The notes: generated from the letters alone by a model not told the origin. DNA of 64,000 bases from Porphyra umbilicalis (GCA_002049455.2 KV918796.1:310001-374000), one strand, 5' to 3'. Numbered from the stretch's first letter, positions 33,801-46,984 are shown. Translations and numbers: made by a program.

Positions 33801-34258
33801 CACTCTACGACGGCCGGCTACCACGACACGCCGTGCCCGGGCGTCACCTTTTCGTGAGGCACCTTCCCTCCCCCCCCGCCCACGGAGCGGGGGAAGTGTG
33901 CCGGCAGCAACCTGACCGCCCGCCGCATCTGCGCCAAGGCCAGGAAACACGCCCGACCACGCCGCGGCCAAGACCGGCGGGATGGACACTCCCTCACCGA
34001 AGAGGGGAAGTGTCATTAGTGTTATTCGTGATTGATTACCTGCTTTGGATTTGCATTAGCTTGCATCTCCCGCTTCGTATTAAATCGCCACCGCTCCACC
34101 GCCGAGCTGCGACGGGGCACCGGGCCACTCTTGTCACGCATTTCACAGCGGTCGATTGGTGGGGGCGGCGACTGTCCGCATTGGAGAAAACAATTGCGCC
34201 ACGCTTCTGATTCTATTGTCCCACGCGACGCATTTTCGCGCGATCGCCTTGTGGCACA
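30900..34258 (+). mobile_element. 5'-truncated Ty1/copia-like element of a separate lineage
   Basis: Recognisable parts: a possible protease/pre-integrase remnant (about 30930-31190); integrase about 31200-32030 (TDRGSENENDAV, then WGIGRNERHHG, an Asp-35-Glu-type core); reverse transcriptase about 32330-33000 with a SYVDDT active-site block; RNase H about 33290-33740 (VYADYSGS, GSTAGELLALADAV, HGHHNSADALSKP). No 5' LTR or gag is seen. It is broken, with a few breaks besides the missing 5' part. Protein sequence is far from the copia family at 40.5-45.4 kb. It lies immediately left of gypsy copy 2. Confidence 0.75.
34011..34258 (+). repeat. Possible 3' LTR of the truncated copia-like element
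   Basis: A purine run (AGAGGGGAAG) directly precedes TGTCATTAGTG, and a TGGCACA end lies about 248 bp on, which would fit a polypurine tract plus a TG...CA LTR. With no 5' partner in the window the boundaries are guesses. Confidence 0.35.
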
Positions 34259-34275
34259 CGTCTGAAGAATAAACT

Positions 34276-34400
34276 TGTGCAGCCGTGTACCGTCCTTTCA
34301 TAAACTGAGCTGTCAGAGTGCCAAGATCTTGAAAGGACGGCTGCATAATATACAGCCGTCCTTTCAAGAAGCTCGCACTCTTTTTAGCTGTTGCACAGGT
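34276..34400. mobile_element. Short inverted-repeat elements related to the 9002-9137 MITE
   Basis: A perfect stem (CTTGAAAGGACGGCTG, 34328-34343, with its complement 34353-34368) surrounds CATAATATA. The right-hand part TACAGCCGTCCTTTCAAG...CGCACTC matches the end of the 9002 element (TACAGCCGTTCTTCCAAA...CGCACTC). A third, similar end (GCAGCCGTGTACCGTCC) starts near 34277, so 34276-34345 looks like a minimal two-ended unit abutting another end. Confidence 0.5.
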
Positions 34401-34488
34401 GCGTTCCCGCGAATTCACCTTAGCCGCCCCCTTTAACCATCACACAGAGGCCGAGCTTCCACCACTCCACCCTGCTGTGTAACCCGAG

Positions 34489-35076
34489 TGTAGCACCACC
34501 GGGATGGGGGTGGTGCTGGGAACCCCCTGCGGGGGCCGGGCGGGCGTGGCCTGCGCGTGGCAAGCAGCGGGGCGGGCGGCACGGCCGCCACGGCCCCGCG
34601 GGTGGCGCCCCGGCGCCGACTGGGCAGCTGTCGGGGGCGCGGGCACCCGGGCCACGCACGAACGGCCACCAGGGCGTCGCTGGGCGGGGCGGTTATGTGG
34701 CGCGCGCGCGCCGCCGCGTGGCCACGCCAGAGGCCGCCACGTCAGGCGGTGGCGCCCGGTCCCGATTCCCCCTCGTCTCTACTTACCGCATTGGGGGACT
34801 TGTCTTGCATTGTACTTAGTGATATTGGTTGGTCGGCGGCGCGGGCCAATTCCCATTAGGGGAATTGGGCCCCCGCAACGGTTTCCGCCCTTTTTAGGAC
34901 GAAGGGCGACGACGGTGGGAGGCACCGTCGTCGCCGGCAAGTAAACCGCGCCTTTTGTCTTGTACCTTTGGCGGCCCCTCTTCCCGGATCGGGTGATCCT
35001 ATAGGGGGCACGTTCTTGGGACGGCAGCGGTGGGATACTTCCCTCTTCGGGCCCGTGGCTACGGGGTTGTGCTACA
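34489..35076 (+). repeat. 5' LTR of gypsy copy 2
   Basis: 588 bp with TGTAGCAC...GTGCTACA ends and the same two internal hairpins as copy 1. About 99% identical to the 3' LTR by eye. Confidence 0.95.
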
Positions 35077-38000
35077 TTTGGCGCTCCGGGTGAGACCATT
35101 GGTCCACGCCCGGTCGCACGACCCCCGGCCCCGATCTCGAGGTTGTACCGGTTCGTTGGAGGATCACCTCACGGTACGCGTCGCGGCCCTCGGGGCCATG
35201 GACCGCGTCGCTTCCTCTTCTTCCTCCTCTTCTGTCGCCGGGGGCGCTCCCCGGGCGGTCGTGAGCGACGGCGACGTCGGCGCGGCCACCGGGGCCCGGA
35301 TGGACGGACGGGGCGGGCTGCCCTCCTTGCCAGACCTCATCGCCCTGGGGCGAGGGGGCCCGGCGGCGTCGACGGCGGGCGGTGGTTCGGTGGCGACGGT
35401 GCACGGCACGTCGCCCTTTGACCCCGACCACTCGCATCCCGCGGCGACCGACCGAGCCGTCGCTTCAGGTCAGGGGCTGACGGGGATGGCATCCCAACGG
35501 GGCCCGGGGGGGCCCGCGAACACCCCCCGGGACCTGGCGCGTCGGAGCGGCGTTTTCGCCCCGCCGCGGCGCCGGGACGCAGATGCGATCCGTCCCCCCC
35601 GTCGTCTGCCGCGCGCCGACGGGTGGACGCAGATGCGACGGAGCTGGATACGACGGAGGCGGAGGAGACGTTCTCCGCGTGGGCGGCGGCGCGCACTGAG
35701 CGCCGTCGCGGGGCCTCGCCGCCAACGGACGGCAGCGCAGCCCAGATGGGGACCCGACCGGGACGCCGTGGGCGCTCCGTGCACGGGTCGCGGCGATCGG
35801 GCGGACGCCGCCCCGAGACGGTCGCCGACACGACAGAGTCGCAGCTGCTCATGACCGAGATGCGACAGGAGCTGGGGGAGCTCCGCCGCCTGCGGGACCA
35901 GATCGTCGAGACGGCCTCCTCGGCAGCTGTGCCCGACGCGCTGCCCGGGCCGACTCGCGTGGCCCCGCGGGCGGGGCCGGGCGCGTCAACCCGGTCGGCG
36001 GCGCCCGCGCCCGGCTGGGCCACGTCCCCGGCGGGCGGCGTCCATGCGGGGGCCCAGTCTTCCGACAGTGGGGCGGATTCGGAAGAGACGGCCGAGCCGG
36101 CGGCGTCGATGGCGGAATTCCGCGAGTTTATCGTGGGCGAGGCGGTCCGGCGCCTGCGGCGCGACCAGCGGTTGGAGCGGGTCACGGACCCCAGGTTTGT
36201 GCCCCTGTTCAAGACGGACTCATACCGCCTGTACGACCGCACGCCCGGGTTCTCGCGCACGCAGCGGGCGCAACAGCGGTATAACCGGCGGGACCTCAAG
36301 GAAATGATGCTCGCGGAGGACCGGCGTTGGGACGCCAAGGATCGCGTGAGCGTCGTCAACTTCCTGCGTAAGCTCAAGAACTCCTGCGACGCCCTCGGCG
36401 TGGCCGAAGGGGCCGCGGTGTACCTGCTTCAGTGGCTGGTCTCCGAGTCCGTCATGGTGGTCATCCGCCGCGTGGTGCCGATGGGCAGCGACACGGCGGC
36501 GGTGGCCGCCCAGCCCAAGTTCAAACACATCATCCGTGAACTGCTGGAGGAGTACCTCGGCGAGGACGTCCTCTCCGACCGCCTCCGCGAGCTGCAGTAC
36601 GCCAAGCAGCACGCGTGGGAGACCGAGGGGCAGTTCGGGGACCGCATCGTGGCGTTGGACGCCGCCCTCGGGGCCCTCTTTGACGGCAAGGAGCTCAAGG
36701 CGGTGCTGGTGCAAGGGGTCTCCGAGTCCCTTCGGGCCGCCGCACGGCAGTACAACACGGCCGGGCGGTCGTTCACGAAATTGAAGGCCTACCTCGATCG
36801 GGAAGGGAAGTCTTCCCGGGCCCTGCACAGGGTGAAGTTGGCACCGAAGCCACCGACACGGAACCGGCTGCCGTTGACCCCGCGGAGCAAGGCACCCGCG
36901 TCCAAGGCCCTCGGGGGCGCCTCCCAGGCCGATGGCGACGTGGCCACGGTCGATGCGACCGCCACACATTGGGATGGGCAGGCGGCACAGGCCGCCCTGG
37001 CCGCACCCGAGGGAGAGAGCTCCGTGGCCTTCGTCGCCGGCACCGGAAACCCAGCCTCGTCGGGTTGGGGCCCGACCCAGGCTCCCCGAGCGGGGTACCA
37101 CCGTACGACGGAGTTCGCGTCACCGTTGACGCGGGGGCCAGGTCCCGCCGCTTCCGGCGCCGCCGGGTCCCGGCTGGGCGCAGCAGTCCCCTTCCCGGGA
37201 CGCCCCAGCGTGGCGTATAGCCATGCCGGGCGGGACCCCGCTCACCCGCGCGGGTATCCCGCTGGTGGCCCCACGCGCCGTCGGGGGGCTTGCGTCGTGT
37301 GCTACGACCAGGGGCACTGGGCGGAGCAGTGCCCCATAATGACCCCGGAGCAGCACGAGCGGGCGCGTAACGCGCGGGAAGCGGTCCGGCGGGCGCGGTC
37401 GACGGGGGCTGCCGGCGCAGCCGCCCTGACTCCGCAGGCGGCCGCCACGGGGGTGCACGTCATCCACGAGGTGGAACGCAACCCGGGGGCCTACGAGACC
37501 GACGACGGGACGACGACGGAGGAGGAGTGGCGTCAGTTGACCCAAGACGGGTCGGAAGGTGAAGCTGACAAGGCGGCGGATGCCGCCGATGACGAGGCCC
37601 AGGGAAACGCCTAAGGGGCAGCCTCTTACGTGGGCTGCCCACCGACGCCGTTCGCCTCAAACCCGCGCGCCGACCGGCCTACATCACGGCGGCCAGGCAG
37701 CGCGCCCTTTGGCGTTGTGGACGGGGCGTCCGGCCACTGCCGGCCTTTCGGCCCCGCATCCTGCCCCGCCCGACCGGTCCCGCAGCGGACAGTGACGCTG
37801 CGACCGTCGGCGTCGAGGGGCCAGCCCCGGTCACCGCGCCACCCGCCAAGCCGGCACCCGCGACCGACGACGCCGAGATCCTGCTCGGGACGCTGCACAA
37901 CTACAAAATCACGGCATCCCTGGGACGCCGGGCGTCCGACATGATCGCGACCTCCGTGGTCGTCGACACCGGAGCAGGCGCCAGCGTCATCCGACCGGAG

Positions 38001-40451
38001 GTCCTCCCCGACGGATGGGACGCGGCAATCACGCCGCACCCGCCCGGCGCCGGGCTCCGGCTGCGCGACGCAAACGGGAATCAGCTAGTGACCTCGGGAA
38101 CGATTTCCCTGCTTTTCCGGGCGGGAGGTCTGTGCGTGCCCTGCACCTTCCATGTGGTCGCCAGCCTCTCCGTCCCCGTCCTGCTGGGATGCGACTTCCT
38201 GGACGCACAGGCCCATGCCATCCTGCCGTCGGACCAAGCGGTGCGGTGGCGGGATGGGACGGCGTCCGCGATCGTTCGGGGTCCCAATGACAAGATTGAC
38301 CGCCGTGCCACGGCGTCCCGCGTCCTGCGGCTCGCACACAAGACGCAGTTGGCGCCACGGTCGGCGACGATCGCTTGGGTGCGCACCCCGTGGGGTGGCC
38401 TAGGGCAGGTCTTCGGGGCATCCCGGTTGATGACCATGTACCGGGCGACGGTCGCCAACGGGGTCCACGAGATTCTGCCCGACATCGCCTTCCCGGTCGT
38501 GATCTCGGACTTCGGGGACTGCGAGGTAACCCTCCGCCCAAAGACGGCCATTGGCCGAGTCGAGGTGCTCACGACCGGCGTCATCGCCTTGCCCGCGCGC
38601 CCGTCGGCCGACGGGGGAGGTTCGGTGCGGGTCGACGTGCCGGCGCGCGACCCATCCTTCTGTGCCTCCCGCCCGGCCGACGCGGGGCCCGCGGCAGAAC
38701 TTGCCCCGACGGCAGCCGTGGACGGGGCCCTGCTGGTGGCGGAACCCACCACAGGACGGGGCCGCCTTGAGGGGGACTCCCTCGAGGAGGCGCCCGAGCC
38801 GCCGGCACCGAACCCGCCGCGCGTGGCGGATGTCCCGCTGCCCGAGGCCCCGCCGCACCTCCACGAGCGGATCCGGGCGGTGCTCCGCCGGCACGAGGCG
38901 ATGTGGTCAGGCCAAGCCCTGGGCGCGATCAAGGCCACGAGGCATCATATCGAGCTCACCCCGGGGGCCAAGCCCGTGCGCGTCCCGCCCCGGCGGGCCG
39001 GACCCAAGGCGCGAGAGGCGGAGGCTGCGGAAGTTGAACGCCAACTGGCGGCCGACGTGATCGAGCCGACGTCCTCCGAGTGGGGCTTCCCCGTGGTCCT
39101 GGTCCCCAAGAAGGATGGGACACTCCGGTTCTGCGTGGACTACCGCTTGCTGAATGCGGTATCCAAGCGCGACTCCTACCCGCTGCCGCGCATGAATGAG
39201 TGCATCGACAGCCTCGGGGAGGCCAAGGTCTTCTCCACCCTGGACTGCAACGCCGGGTACTGGCAAGTCCTGATCGCCGATGGCGACCGGGAGAAGACGG
39301 CCTTCGTCTGCCACAAGGGGGCCTACCACTACAAGCGGATGCCTTTCGGGCTGACAAACGCGCCCGCGACATTCCAGCGGGCGTTAGACATCATCCTGTC
39401 CGGCGTCAAGTGGCAAAGCTGCCTGGTATACCTCGACGACGTCATCGTCTACTCCAAAACTCAGGAGGCGCATGTCCAGCACTTGGACGAGGTCCTGGGG
39501 CTCCTACGGGCCGCGGGGGTCACCCTCAAGCTGCCCAAGTGCCGCTTCTTCCGGACGACGGTGGAGTACCTCGGCCACGAGATCACTCCCGGCCGCCTCG
39601 GCGTGTTGCAGGCCCACACCAAGGCCCTCCGGGAGGCGGCGTTCCCAACGACGCGCACTCAGGTGCGGAGCTTCATCGGCATGTGCAATGTCTTCCGACG
39701 GTTCGTCCCGAACTTCGCGCGGATCGCCACCCCCCTGACGGACCTCATGGGCTCGACCGCCCCGGTCACGGTGCCGCCACCGACGCCGGAGCAGCTGGTC
39801 GCCTTCGAGGAGCTGAAGCGCCGGCTGACGCAGCCTCCTGTTCTCGCCCTCCCACGCGCCGGTCACAAGTATGTGTTGGACGTAGACGCGTGCGGGACGC
39901 AAGTGGGCGCAGCCCTGCTGCAGGAGCAGCAGGAAGGCGGGCTCCGCCCCGTCGCCTACATCAGCCGCGTCCTCGAAGGCGCAGAACGCCACTTCGGTGT
40001 AACCGAGAAGGAGTGCCTCGCCGGCGTGTGGGCCTCGCTCAAGTTGAGAGCCTACCTGGAGGGCGACCGGTTCTTGGTCCGGACGGACCACGACTGCCTC
40101 AGGTGGCTCCTCAACATCGACGGGACGGCACACGGGCGCCTCGCTCGCTGGCGCATGCGCCTTAATGAGCTCGCCTTCGACATCGCGTACAAGCCCGGCC
40201 AAACCCATTGGCTCGCCGACGGGATGTCCCGGCTGGTCACGTCTGGCACCGACCGCTCGGCGGACGACACGGACCTCCCCGTCTTCGCCGTGACCCGGGC
40301 AGAGACAGCCCGGGGCCTGGAGACCGCCAACTACGTATCCGGGCCGACCACGCGCGCCATTGATAAGGGCGAGGAGGCCACGGCACAAGGGGAAGATCCC
40401 CTGTGTCGTAAGGTCGTGGAGGCGCTTAACGCTGGTCGGGCCGTGCCGTTC

Positions 40452-40867
40452 TGTTGAAACGCAGTGGGGATAGGGGTTGGGGGACCACGGTGAAGTGGTT
40501 GAGTGGCTTGAGCTTGTGTGTGTGTGTGCGAACGTGCTTTGTTGGTTGTCTCAAGGTTCGCCCGCCTCTCCCAACCGAGAGCACCTCTCACATAGTCCCC
40601 ATCGGCCCAAGTGCTCCCCCTCTCGCGCCCACACCGACGCCCACGCCCTCGCACCAAATTGAATCACTCCCCAAATCAAAATCCACTGGAGCAAAGCGAA
40701 GATCAAATCCAAAACATGGCAAAAGTAACTCCCCAAGATGACCCAACACAATGTGTGCAACTTGACCACGTCTTGCAAATGTACCATGTGGGGTACCATA
40801 AGGGTCACCGACCATCATCCAGCCGCGAACCGCCAGTTGAGCCGGCGACGAGCATCACAGTCCAACA
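40452..40867 (-). repeat. 3' LTR of copia copy 1
   Basis: 416 bp, TGTTG...CAACA ends. Compared with its partner it differs at about 14 places, none of them in the 140 bp at the left end (the R/U5 side in element orientation). Confidence 0.93.
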
Positions 40868-43800
40868 CTCCTCCTTGCTTGTTGCCGCGGCGGTTCTTGT
40901 ATTCAGCAAAGCCCCATGGCCTCGACATACTTGTCGTGCTTGGTCTTGCCGAGCTCCTTCGTCATCGGGTCCGCCACCATGTCGTCCGTTGCACAATGCT
41001 CCAGTGTCACCTTGTCCGTCGTGATGGCCTCGCGCACAAAGTGGTATCGAATGTCGATGTGCTTGGTGCGCTTGTGCTCGACGGGGTTCTTGGAGAAGTC
41101 AATGCACCCGCTGTTGTCGACCTTGTTGTTGATCGGCCCGCCCGAGATCGCTGTCCGCAGCCCTTGAGTTGCAACGCTTTGCACGAGCTTGTTTAGCCAA
41201 ACAGCTTCCTTGCTGGCCTCACATAGAGCCATGTACTCGGCTTCCATCGTCGACAGCGCCACCGTCTTCTGCAACTTAGAACCCCAGCTGACGGCTGCTC
41301 CGCCAAAGATGAAGGTGAAGCCCGTCGTAGAACGTCGCGTCTCGTGGTCACCCGCCCAGTCGGCATCACTAAAGCCTTGTAGAACACAGGAAGAGTTCTT
41401 GTCGAAGACCAGCCCCTTGTCCATCGAACCCTTGACGTACCGTAGAACGCGCTTAATCGCCGCCCAATGCTCCTTGCCGTAGCACGAGACAAAACGACTC
41501 AGCTTCCCGATGGCGAAGGCGAGGTCAGGACGTGTCCCGACCATCAGGTACATAAGACTGCCGACAGCTTCGCGGTAGGGCAGCACGTCGTCGCTCTCGT
41601 CGGCCTTGACCAGCAGCAGGCCCACCTCCAGCGGCGTTCCGATCGGGTTGCACTCCGCCATCCCGAACTTCTCCAGCACTTGCGCCGCGTACTTGCCCTG
41701 CGACAGCTTGAGGGTGCCCAACGCCTTGTCACGTCTAATCTCTAGCCCGAGGATGACCTTCGCCTCGCCCAGGTCCTTCATCTCAAAACGCTTGTGTAGA
41801 GCGTCCTTAATCTTGTAGATCGCCGCCAGGCTTGATGCCACCAAAAGAAGATCGTCGACGTACACCAGGACGATGATGATTTCGCCGTCATCCATAAGGA
41901 GGTAGAGGCATGCATCCGGGTCAATGTTGTCAAACCCCTGCGACTTGAGGAAGTCGTCGAGCTTGGCGTACCACATCTTGGGGGCTTGCTTCAGCCCATA
42001 CAGCGCTTGAAGGAGACGACACACCTTGTCAGGATACGTCGGATCGACATAGCCGTCTGGTTGCTCCATGTAGACCTCCTCGTCAAGGTCGCCGTTGAGG
42101 AATGCCGTCTTGACGTCCATCTGATGTAGCTCCCACCCGTTCACCGCCGTCATCGCCAGGATGCATCGAATGGTGGTAAACTTGGCCACCGGCGCGAACG
42201 TCTCGTTGAAGTCGAGCCCCTTGATCTGCCGGTTCCCCATGAAGCACAGGCGCGCCTTGTGCCGCGTCGTGTTGTTCCCGACCTTGTCAACCTCGTTCTT
42301 GACCTTGTAAACCCACTTGCCCTTCAGCACGCGTCGACTGGTTGGGCGATCCGTCAAGCGCCAAGTCTTGTTCTTGCGGATGGCCTCCATCTCCTCGTCC
42401 ATAGCAATCTTCCACTTAGCCGATTCCTGCCCTTGAACGGCTTGCACGTACGTCGTGGGCGCCTCGTGAGCAACCAGGCTCACCGGTCGCCAGTACTCGA
42501 CAGGTGGTCGCCGCGATCTGCCGCTCCGACGCAGCGTGTCTTGAGAGCCGCCACTACCTTGATTGTCGTCCGCGGACTTGTCAGATCCATCGTCTTTCTT
42601 GTCGTCCTTGTCGTCATTGTCAGCATCTACGTCTTCGCCGTCGCTTGCAGAACGCAAGCCCGTCTCGACTTCGACAACTTCGTCTTCGGGAAGCTCCTCC
42701 GCAACTTCTGCGACCTCGCTTACGTTCGTCTTGGCGAACACGACGCTTCGTGCCTTGACGAGCTTGCCGTCGTCGAGGATGACCTTGTACGCCTTGCTGC
42801 CGTCGGGATAGCCTAAGAAGACGCCCTTCGCCGCCTTGTCGCCAAACTTGCCGTCGATGTGACTCTTGTGCAGCACGACCCAGCATGTCGACCCAAACAC
42901 CCGCATGTGGCTTACGTCGGGCTTATTCCCGGTCCACAGCTCAAAAGGCGTCTTGCCAACAGGAAGCGCCCTGCTCGTGACGCGCTTCTTAATGTACACC
43001 GCCGTCTTGATGGCATCCGCCCAAAGATCCTGATCGACGTCCTTGTGTCGCATCATGGTGCGAGCCATCTCCACGAGAACTCGGTTGAGCCGCTCAGCAA
43101 CTCCGTTCTGCTGCGGCGTATCGGGCACCGTGGTCTGGTGCGTCGTGCCGTTCCCATCGTGAAGAGCCTTGAATGCGTTCGACACGTACTCGCCGCCATT
43201 GTCGGATCGCAGGATCTTGATTTTGGTTTCCGTGTGCAGCTGGTCCTTAGTCAGCCACATCTTGTACTCAGAGAGCAGATCGCTCTTCTTTTGCAGGAAG
43301 ACCACGTCGGTCCAACGGGAGAAGTCGTCGGTGAAGGTGCCGAAGTAGAGCGCACCGCCACGCGACGGCTCCGACATTGGCCCCCCCAGGTCCGAGTGCA
43401 CGAGCTGCAGGCGCTTGGTCACTTGACCTCCTCCTGCACTAGGCATAGGCGTAATAGCCGCCTTTCCATACACGCACGGCTCGCAGACGTCCTTGACCGC
43501 CATGGAAGAGCACTTGAGTCCATCGATGTCCTTGTTCTTGATCATCCGCTTAACGCCAGCCACGTTGACGTGCCCAAGGCGCTCATGCCAGAGCTGAAGA
43601 GAGGCCACCGCAGCAATATCCGACAGTGGGGCCATGTCCAGGTGGTAGAGCCCGTTCTTACGAGTGCCGCACGCAGCAGTCTTCTCGTTCATCTTGATGA
43701 TCGTCTTACCGCCCTTGAATGACACTTCCGCACCACGCTCCTCCATCATGCCGACCGACATGAGGTTGAAGCCCATTGTAGGAACATGAAGTACCTTCTC

Positions 43801-44971
43801 CAACTTGATCTTGCGCGTCTTGCCGTGGACGATGACATTGAGCACGACGGTTCCGACGCCCGCCGTGGCTACGGACCCCTTGTCACCCATCGTGACGCTC
43901 CGTCCCGTGGTCGTATGGTAGTCGTCAAAGCACCCACGCATCCAGCACATGTGTGCAGACGCCGCAGAGTCGACAAGCCACGACTTGGAGATGTCATCGG
44001 TGTCAGCTGCATTGCCCACCAGACAGATGGCGTCGTCGCTGTCGCTACCATCGTCAGCCGCAATCGCGGCCACCCTGTCCCGTCTCTGCTTCTTGGCCTT
44101 GAGCTCTGGGCAATCGCGAGAGATGTGCCCAAACGCATGGCAGTAGTAGCACTCGATCTTGGAGAGGTCACCACGGCGGCCTTGACCTCGATAGTTGGCG
44201 CCGACGAGTGCCATGTCCCCAATGCGCTTCGTCGCCGGTGACTTGTCCGCCTGCCGCCGCTCCTCCTGAAGCAAGCGGCTCATGACAAAGTCGAGGCTCT
44301 GCTCGTCCTCGCCCTTGGCGTCGAGAGCCACCAGCAGGTTCTCGTACTTTGACGTCAGCCCGTTGAGGACGCTCATGGCAACGTCCATCTCCGTCACCTC
44401 GCCGCCCATGGCCTTGAGGTTCTCGCCGAGGTTGCGCACGCGGTTGATGTAGCCCAGCATGCCCTCGCCGACGGTCATTTCGACGGTGTAGAACTCGCGT
44501 CGCGCCTTCATCTTGTTCATCAAACTCTTGCGCTGGAAGACACCTTGCAGCGTCGACCACATTTCCGCCGTCGTCTTGCAGCCCGACACGTGCTCAAGCT
44601 GCTCAGACCCAAGGGTGAGCCCGATGATGGCGCTCGCCTTCGTGTCTCGACGCTTCCACACCGCCAACTCGCGGGTCTCCGCGTCCGTCGGCTTGCCGTC
44701 TTCGTCAAGCATATCGTCCAGGTCGCGCAGCGCAAGGACCATCTTAATGCGCTGACGCCACTCGTGGAAGTTCGTCTCCGTCAACTTGTCGATCTTGATG
44801 CCGCCCATGCCGGCAGCGCCTCCGTCCATGATGTCTTGTTGTCGTAGCGCCCGACCTTGCCGAGCCGTGCGCCTTGACCGTCACGTCCTTGAACCACCTT
44901 GAACTTGTCCTCTTCGCACTTGCCGCGACCGCCGCGACACCAGCTGGAACACCTTGCTCTTGTCACAGCCC

Positions 44972-44990
44972 CGACTCTGGGCCCATAACC
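44972..44990 (-). other. Copia primer-binding site matching initiator tRNA-Met anticodon arm
   Basis: Read on the minus strand directly after the 5' LTR: GGTTATGGGCCCAGAG. Its complement, CTCTGGGCCCATAACC, contains the CAT anticodon of initiator tRNA-Met within its stem-loop, not the tRNA 3' end. This is the half-tRNA priming arrangement known for Drosophila copia and yeast Ty5. The same GGTTATGGGCC start follows the 5' LTR of copy 2 at 59020. Confidence 0.75.
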
Positions 44991-45408
44991 TGTTGAAACG
45001 CAGTGGGGATAGGGGTTGGGGGACCACGGTGAAGTGGTTGAGTGGCTTGAGCTTGTGTGTGTGTGTGCGAACGTGCTTTGTTGGTTGTCTCAAGGTTCGC
45101 CCGCCTCTCCCAACCGAGAGCACCTCTCAAATAGTCCCCACCGGCCCAAGTGCTCCCCCCTCTCGCGCCCACACCGACGCCCACGCCCTCGCACCAAATC
45201 GAATCACTCACCAAATCAAAAGCCACTAGAGCAAAGCGAAGATCAAATCCAAAACATGCCAAAAGTAACGCCCCAAGATCACCCAACACGAATGTGTGCA
45301 ACTTGACCACGTCTTGCAAATGTACCATGTGGGGTACCATAAGGGTCACCTACCATCGTCCATCCGCGAACCGCCAGTTGAGCCGGCGACGAGCATCACA
45401 GTCCAACA
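44991..45408 (-). repeat. 5' LTR of copia copy 1
   Basis: 418 bp, same ends as the 3' LTR. The adjoining primer-binding site fixes the orientation. Confidence 0.93.
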
Positions 45409-46984
45409 CGTTCTTCGAGGACAGTGATGGCCTCGTGTGCCGGCGCGCCACCCACGACGGGGTGGCCCAGATTGTCGTACCGGTGCCCCTGCGGGAGCGT
45501 GTTCTGCGGTTGGAACACGAGACCACGTTGGCGGGACACCCGGGGGAGTCCCGAATGTATGCGGTCATGCGGCGGTATTACTACTGGCCCGGGATGGCGG
45601 CGGACGTCGTCCTCCACGTCCGCAACTGCGCAAGCTGTGCCTGCGGTCGCGTCCGGCCGCTTCGGGCGGCAGCCGCCTTGCAGCTCTTCCCAGCCACGCT
45701 GCCCTTCCAGGACATCGCCACGGACCTGTTTGGGCCGCTGGCCAAAACGGCCGCCGGCAACGAGTACATCATGGTCATCACTGACCGGTTCTCCAAGCTG
45801 GTACGCGCCATCCCGATGGGTCAGATACGCGCGGTGGACTGCGCCTCCGTCCTCCTGGACTACTGGATCGGGGCCTACGGGCCCCCGGACCGGGTCCTGT
45901 CGGACGGCGGCCCCCAGTTCACCGCGCAGTTTTGGCACCAGGTGTGCAACCTATTGTCCGTCGAGGCCAAGGTGACCACACCGTCGCGACCGCAGACGAA
46001 CGGGCAAGCTGAGCGGTTCAACCGCACGATGGGCCGCATCCTCGACCACTACGTCGCCGAGCACCCCACTACGTGGGATCAACTCCTCCCGGCGCTCACG
46101 TTGGCGTACAACACGCAGCCGCATGCGGCGACCAAGGTCGCTCCGTTCGAGCTCGTCAACCCACTGGGCGTGGCCAGCTGGTCCATGAAGGACCTGACGC
46201 GGAGGAGCCGGTACCCGGCGACGGCACAACGGGGCACCCACGCCGAGAAGAAGGAGCAGGCTGCCTTCCTGACGCGCTTGGTGCGCCTGATCCCGCGGAT
46301 CCGGGAGGCCCTAGCGGCAGCGCAGCAGCGGTACAAGCGCAACCACGATGCACGCATCCGACCCCAACCGACTGGGCTGGAAGTCGGCGGGTTCGCCTTC
46401 AAACGGCATCATGACTACAAGGGGAGAAAGCTTGGCGTCGTCCTCATCGAGGGGCCCACCGCCGTGTTCGACATCAAAGGCGAGCACCGGCGGGAAAACA
46501 TTGTGCACCTGGTGCGCGCCCCGTCCGGACCCCCGGCCGAGCCGGCCCTACACCCCTCATTGGATGCCACGGTCCGGCCCCACGGGCCTAGCCCCGATGG
46601 GCACACGTATCACATCAACCAGATCCTGGACCATGCCGACGGCGAGGACGGCCGCCTCTTGGTCAAGGTGACGTGGACCGGATACGAAGAGGCCACGTGG
46701 GAGGACGCCTCCGTCGCACCCCACGAAACCCTGCGGCTGTACCTGCGCCGCGCTAGCCGCCGGGGCCTCCTCCACATGGCGGCGGACCGGCCCCCGGGCG
46801 TGACCGGGGACAATGACGCGGCCGCCGCGACGGGGACCGCGCCCGCACCCTCGGCCGCGGCGGAGCCCGGGGCCCCGGCGGGCCCCGAGTCGCCGGTCGG
46901 ACCGCTTGCTTAGCTGACGCTCCCCGGAGTCGGCCCGCGCCGGGCATGCGCACCCCAGCATCGGCACACGGACGGTACGCACAA

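Larger units (their letters stand above)
40452..45408 (-). mobile_element. Ty1/copia element, copy 1, nested in gypsy copy 2; looks whole
   Basis: Inserted at the junction between the RNase H and integrase regions of the gypsy with a 5-bp duplication CGTTC (40447-40451 and 45409-45413); gypsy copy 1 shows the empty site. On the minus strand: 5' LTR 45408-44991; primer-binding site 44990-44972; one uninterrupted Gag-Pol frame 44829-40903 (1308 residues); pyrimidine run on the plus strand at 40868-40892, the polypurine tract of the element; 3' LTR 40867-40452. In the protein: UBN2-type Gag; zinc knuckle CYYCHAFGHISRDC (44151-44110); protease DSAASAHM; integrase VHSDLGG...SDNGGEY...QQNGVAERLNR; reverse transcriptase with VKTAFLNG and VYVDDLLLV; RNase H GFSDADWAGD and TKHIDIRYHF. 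All domains are in the standard copia order and the coding part looks whole. Confidence 0.95.
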
